In this document: piece by piece, positions 63,618-64,000 of the stretch
Layout: every line of letters starts with the position of its first letter
How positions within the stretch are numbered: position 1 is the first letter of the stretch
NCBI GenBank assembly: GCA_017305925.1
Contig: JAFKJW010000180.1
Span: 1-64,000, forward strand
DNA from: Hyphomicrobiales bacterium
GTDB taxonomy: Bacteria; Pseudomonadota; Alphaproteobacteria; Rhizobiales; Rhizobiaceae
Length of the DNA: 64,000 bases
Reading direction: 5' to 3'
Program-made: the position numbers and the translations under genes
The notes under the pieces: generated by a model
Told to the model about the DNA's origin: nothing
Databases searched by the model: none
The model's input: the letters and a program-made list of their open reading frames with translations, nothing else

Positions 63618-64000
63618 CTAGTATGTCGGCGGCGTGATCGCGCTGAGGATTTCACTCTCGCCTTCAAAGACGTTGCGAAAGCGATGCGGGATGCGGCTGT
63701 CGAAATAATAGCCGTCGCCGACCCTAAGGGTGCGTGTCTGCTCCCCAACCGTCACTTCGACCGCACCACGCGAGACGATGCCGGCTTCCTGGGCGCTGTG
63801 AGAGAAGGTCTCTCCGGTGTCGGCACCGGGCGAGTAGGTTTCGCGAAGGACCAGCATCTGTCGGTTGGGGTGGTTCACACCGAGCATACGATATGAGATC
63901 GCCTCGGCCTTGCCGATCTCCACGAAATCAGCGGCAGCGTAGAACGGCGTATAGGGAAAAACCGACTGCAGGTCCGAGAAGAATGCCGTCAGCGTCGTCC
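63618..64000 (-). CDS. Cupin-domain transcriptional regulator (XRE-cupin), partial
   Basis: The frame is open to the window edge, so the N-terminus, expected to hold an XRE helix-turn-helix, is missing. The visible 126 residues end with a cupin (QEAGIVSRGAVEVTVGEQTR, DGYYFDSRIPHRFRNVFEGE) and the ISAITPPTY-type end common in XRE-cupin regulators. Same strand and 142 bases upstream of the binding protein gene, so it most likely controls the operon. Confidence 0.7.
   Translation of the reverse strand, partial: TTLTAFFSDLQSVFPYTPFYAAADFVEIGKAEAISYRMLGVNHPNRQMLVLRETYSPGADTGETFSHSAQEAGIVSRGAVEVTVGEQTRTLRVGDGYYFDSRIPHRFRNVFEGESEILSAITPPTY

Noticed and set aside
1..64000. tRNA, rRNA, CRISPR array, insertion sequence or prophage
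   Set aside because: No repeated spacer pattern, transposase, integrase or phage gene was recognised by reading; small RNA genes could be missed without a covariance search.

Overview
The window looks like chromosomal DNA of a high-GC alphaproteobacterium of the Rhizobiales (Hyphomicrobiales), probably near Mesorhizobium or Aminobacter. The basis is many HWE/HisKA_2 histidine kinases, FATGUY-type receiver proteins, an EcfG-type sigma factor with matching GGAAC-N18-TT promoters, and several ribose-type (RbsABC-like) sugar transporters with SMP-30 lactonases. This is inference from gene content; no rRNA, tRNA, CRISPR array or intact mobile element was recognised.

Layout. 1-644: no supportable gene. 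645-5000: a secreted caspase-like/Sel1 protein that reads in frame into a Gly/Ser-repeat lipoprotein, then a membrane ICMT-like methyltransferase. 5.1-6.2 kb: a graveyard of a group-4 hydrogenase-like (Hyf) locus. 6.3-8.1 kb: an ABC exporter. 8.1-16.1 kb: a siderophore iron module (AraC regulator, TonB receptor, FhuC, FhuD, fused double permease FhuB, DUF2218-containing siderophore-interacting reductase). 16.3-24.5 kb: a sugar or sugar-acid catabolic operon (ribose-type ABC transporter, SMP-30 lactonase, L-gulonate dehydrogenase-like enzyme, a frameshifted SAF-type oxidoreductase) facing a FadR-type regulator.

24.6-35.6 kb is a dense signalling island: two large hybrid kinases, a lone receiver, stand-alone CheR and CheB domains and a receiver-HWE kinase, then a YihY/BrkB membrane protein. 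35.8-37.2 kb holds a MarR regulator with a perfect 18-bp inverted-repeat operator pair and its DUF1398-SRPBCC partner. 37.5-45.3 kb is a tightly coupled five-gene glycoconjugate operon with two bifunctional fusions (glycosyltransferase-UDP-galactopyranose mutase and glycosyltransferase-glycoside hydrolase) plus two oxidoreductases; it is the strongest candidate for an uncharacterised system here.

45.6-56.4 kb is a general-stress-response neighbourhood: an EcfG-type sigma factor, two HWE kinases, two FATGUY receivers, a Crp/Fnr regulator, catalase KatE with co-transcribed genes, DUF3175 and a broken DUF892 gene. Five intergenic GGAAC-N18-TT elements sit in front of the sigma gene, katE (twice), DUF3175 and the DUF892 remnant. 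56.5-64.0 kb is a second ribose-type uptake and catabolism operon with another SMP-30 lactonase, an amidase and an unusual permease-ATPase fusion, controlled by an XRE-cupin regulator cut by the window edge.

Several genes (Hyf remnants, SAF oxidoreductase, DUF892) carry small internal deletions that shift the frame, so the region has either decayed recently or contains assembly errors; the sequence alone cannot separate these.
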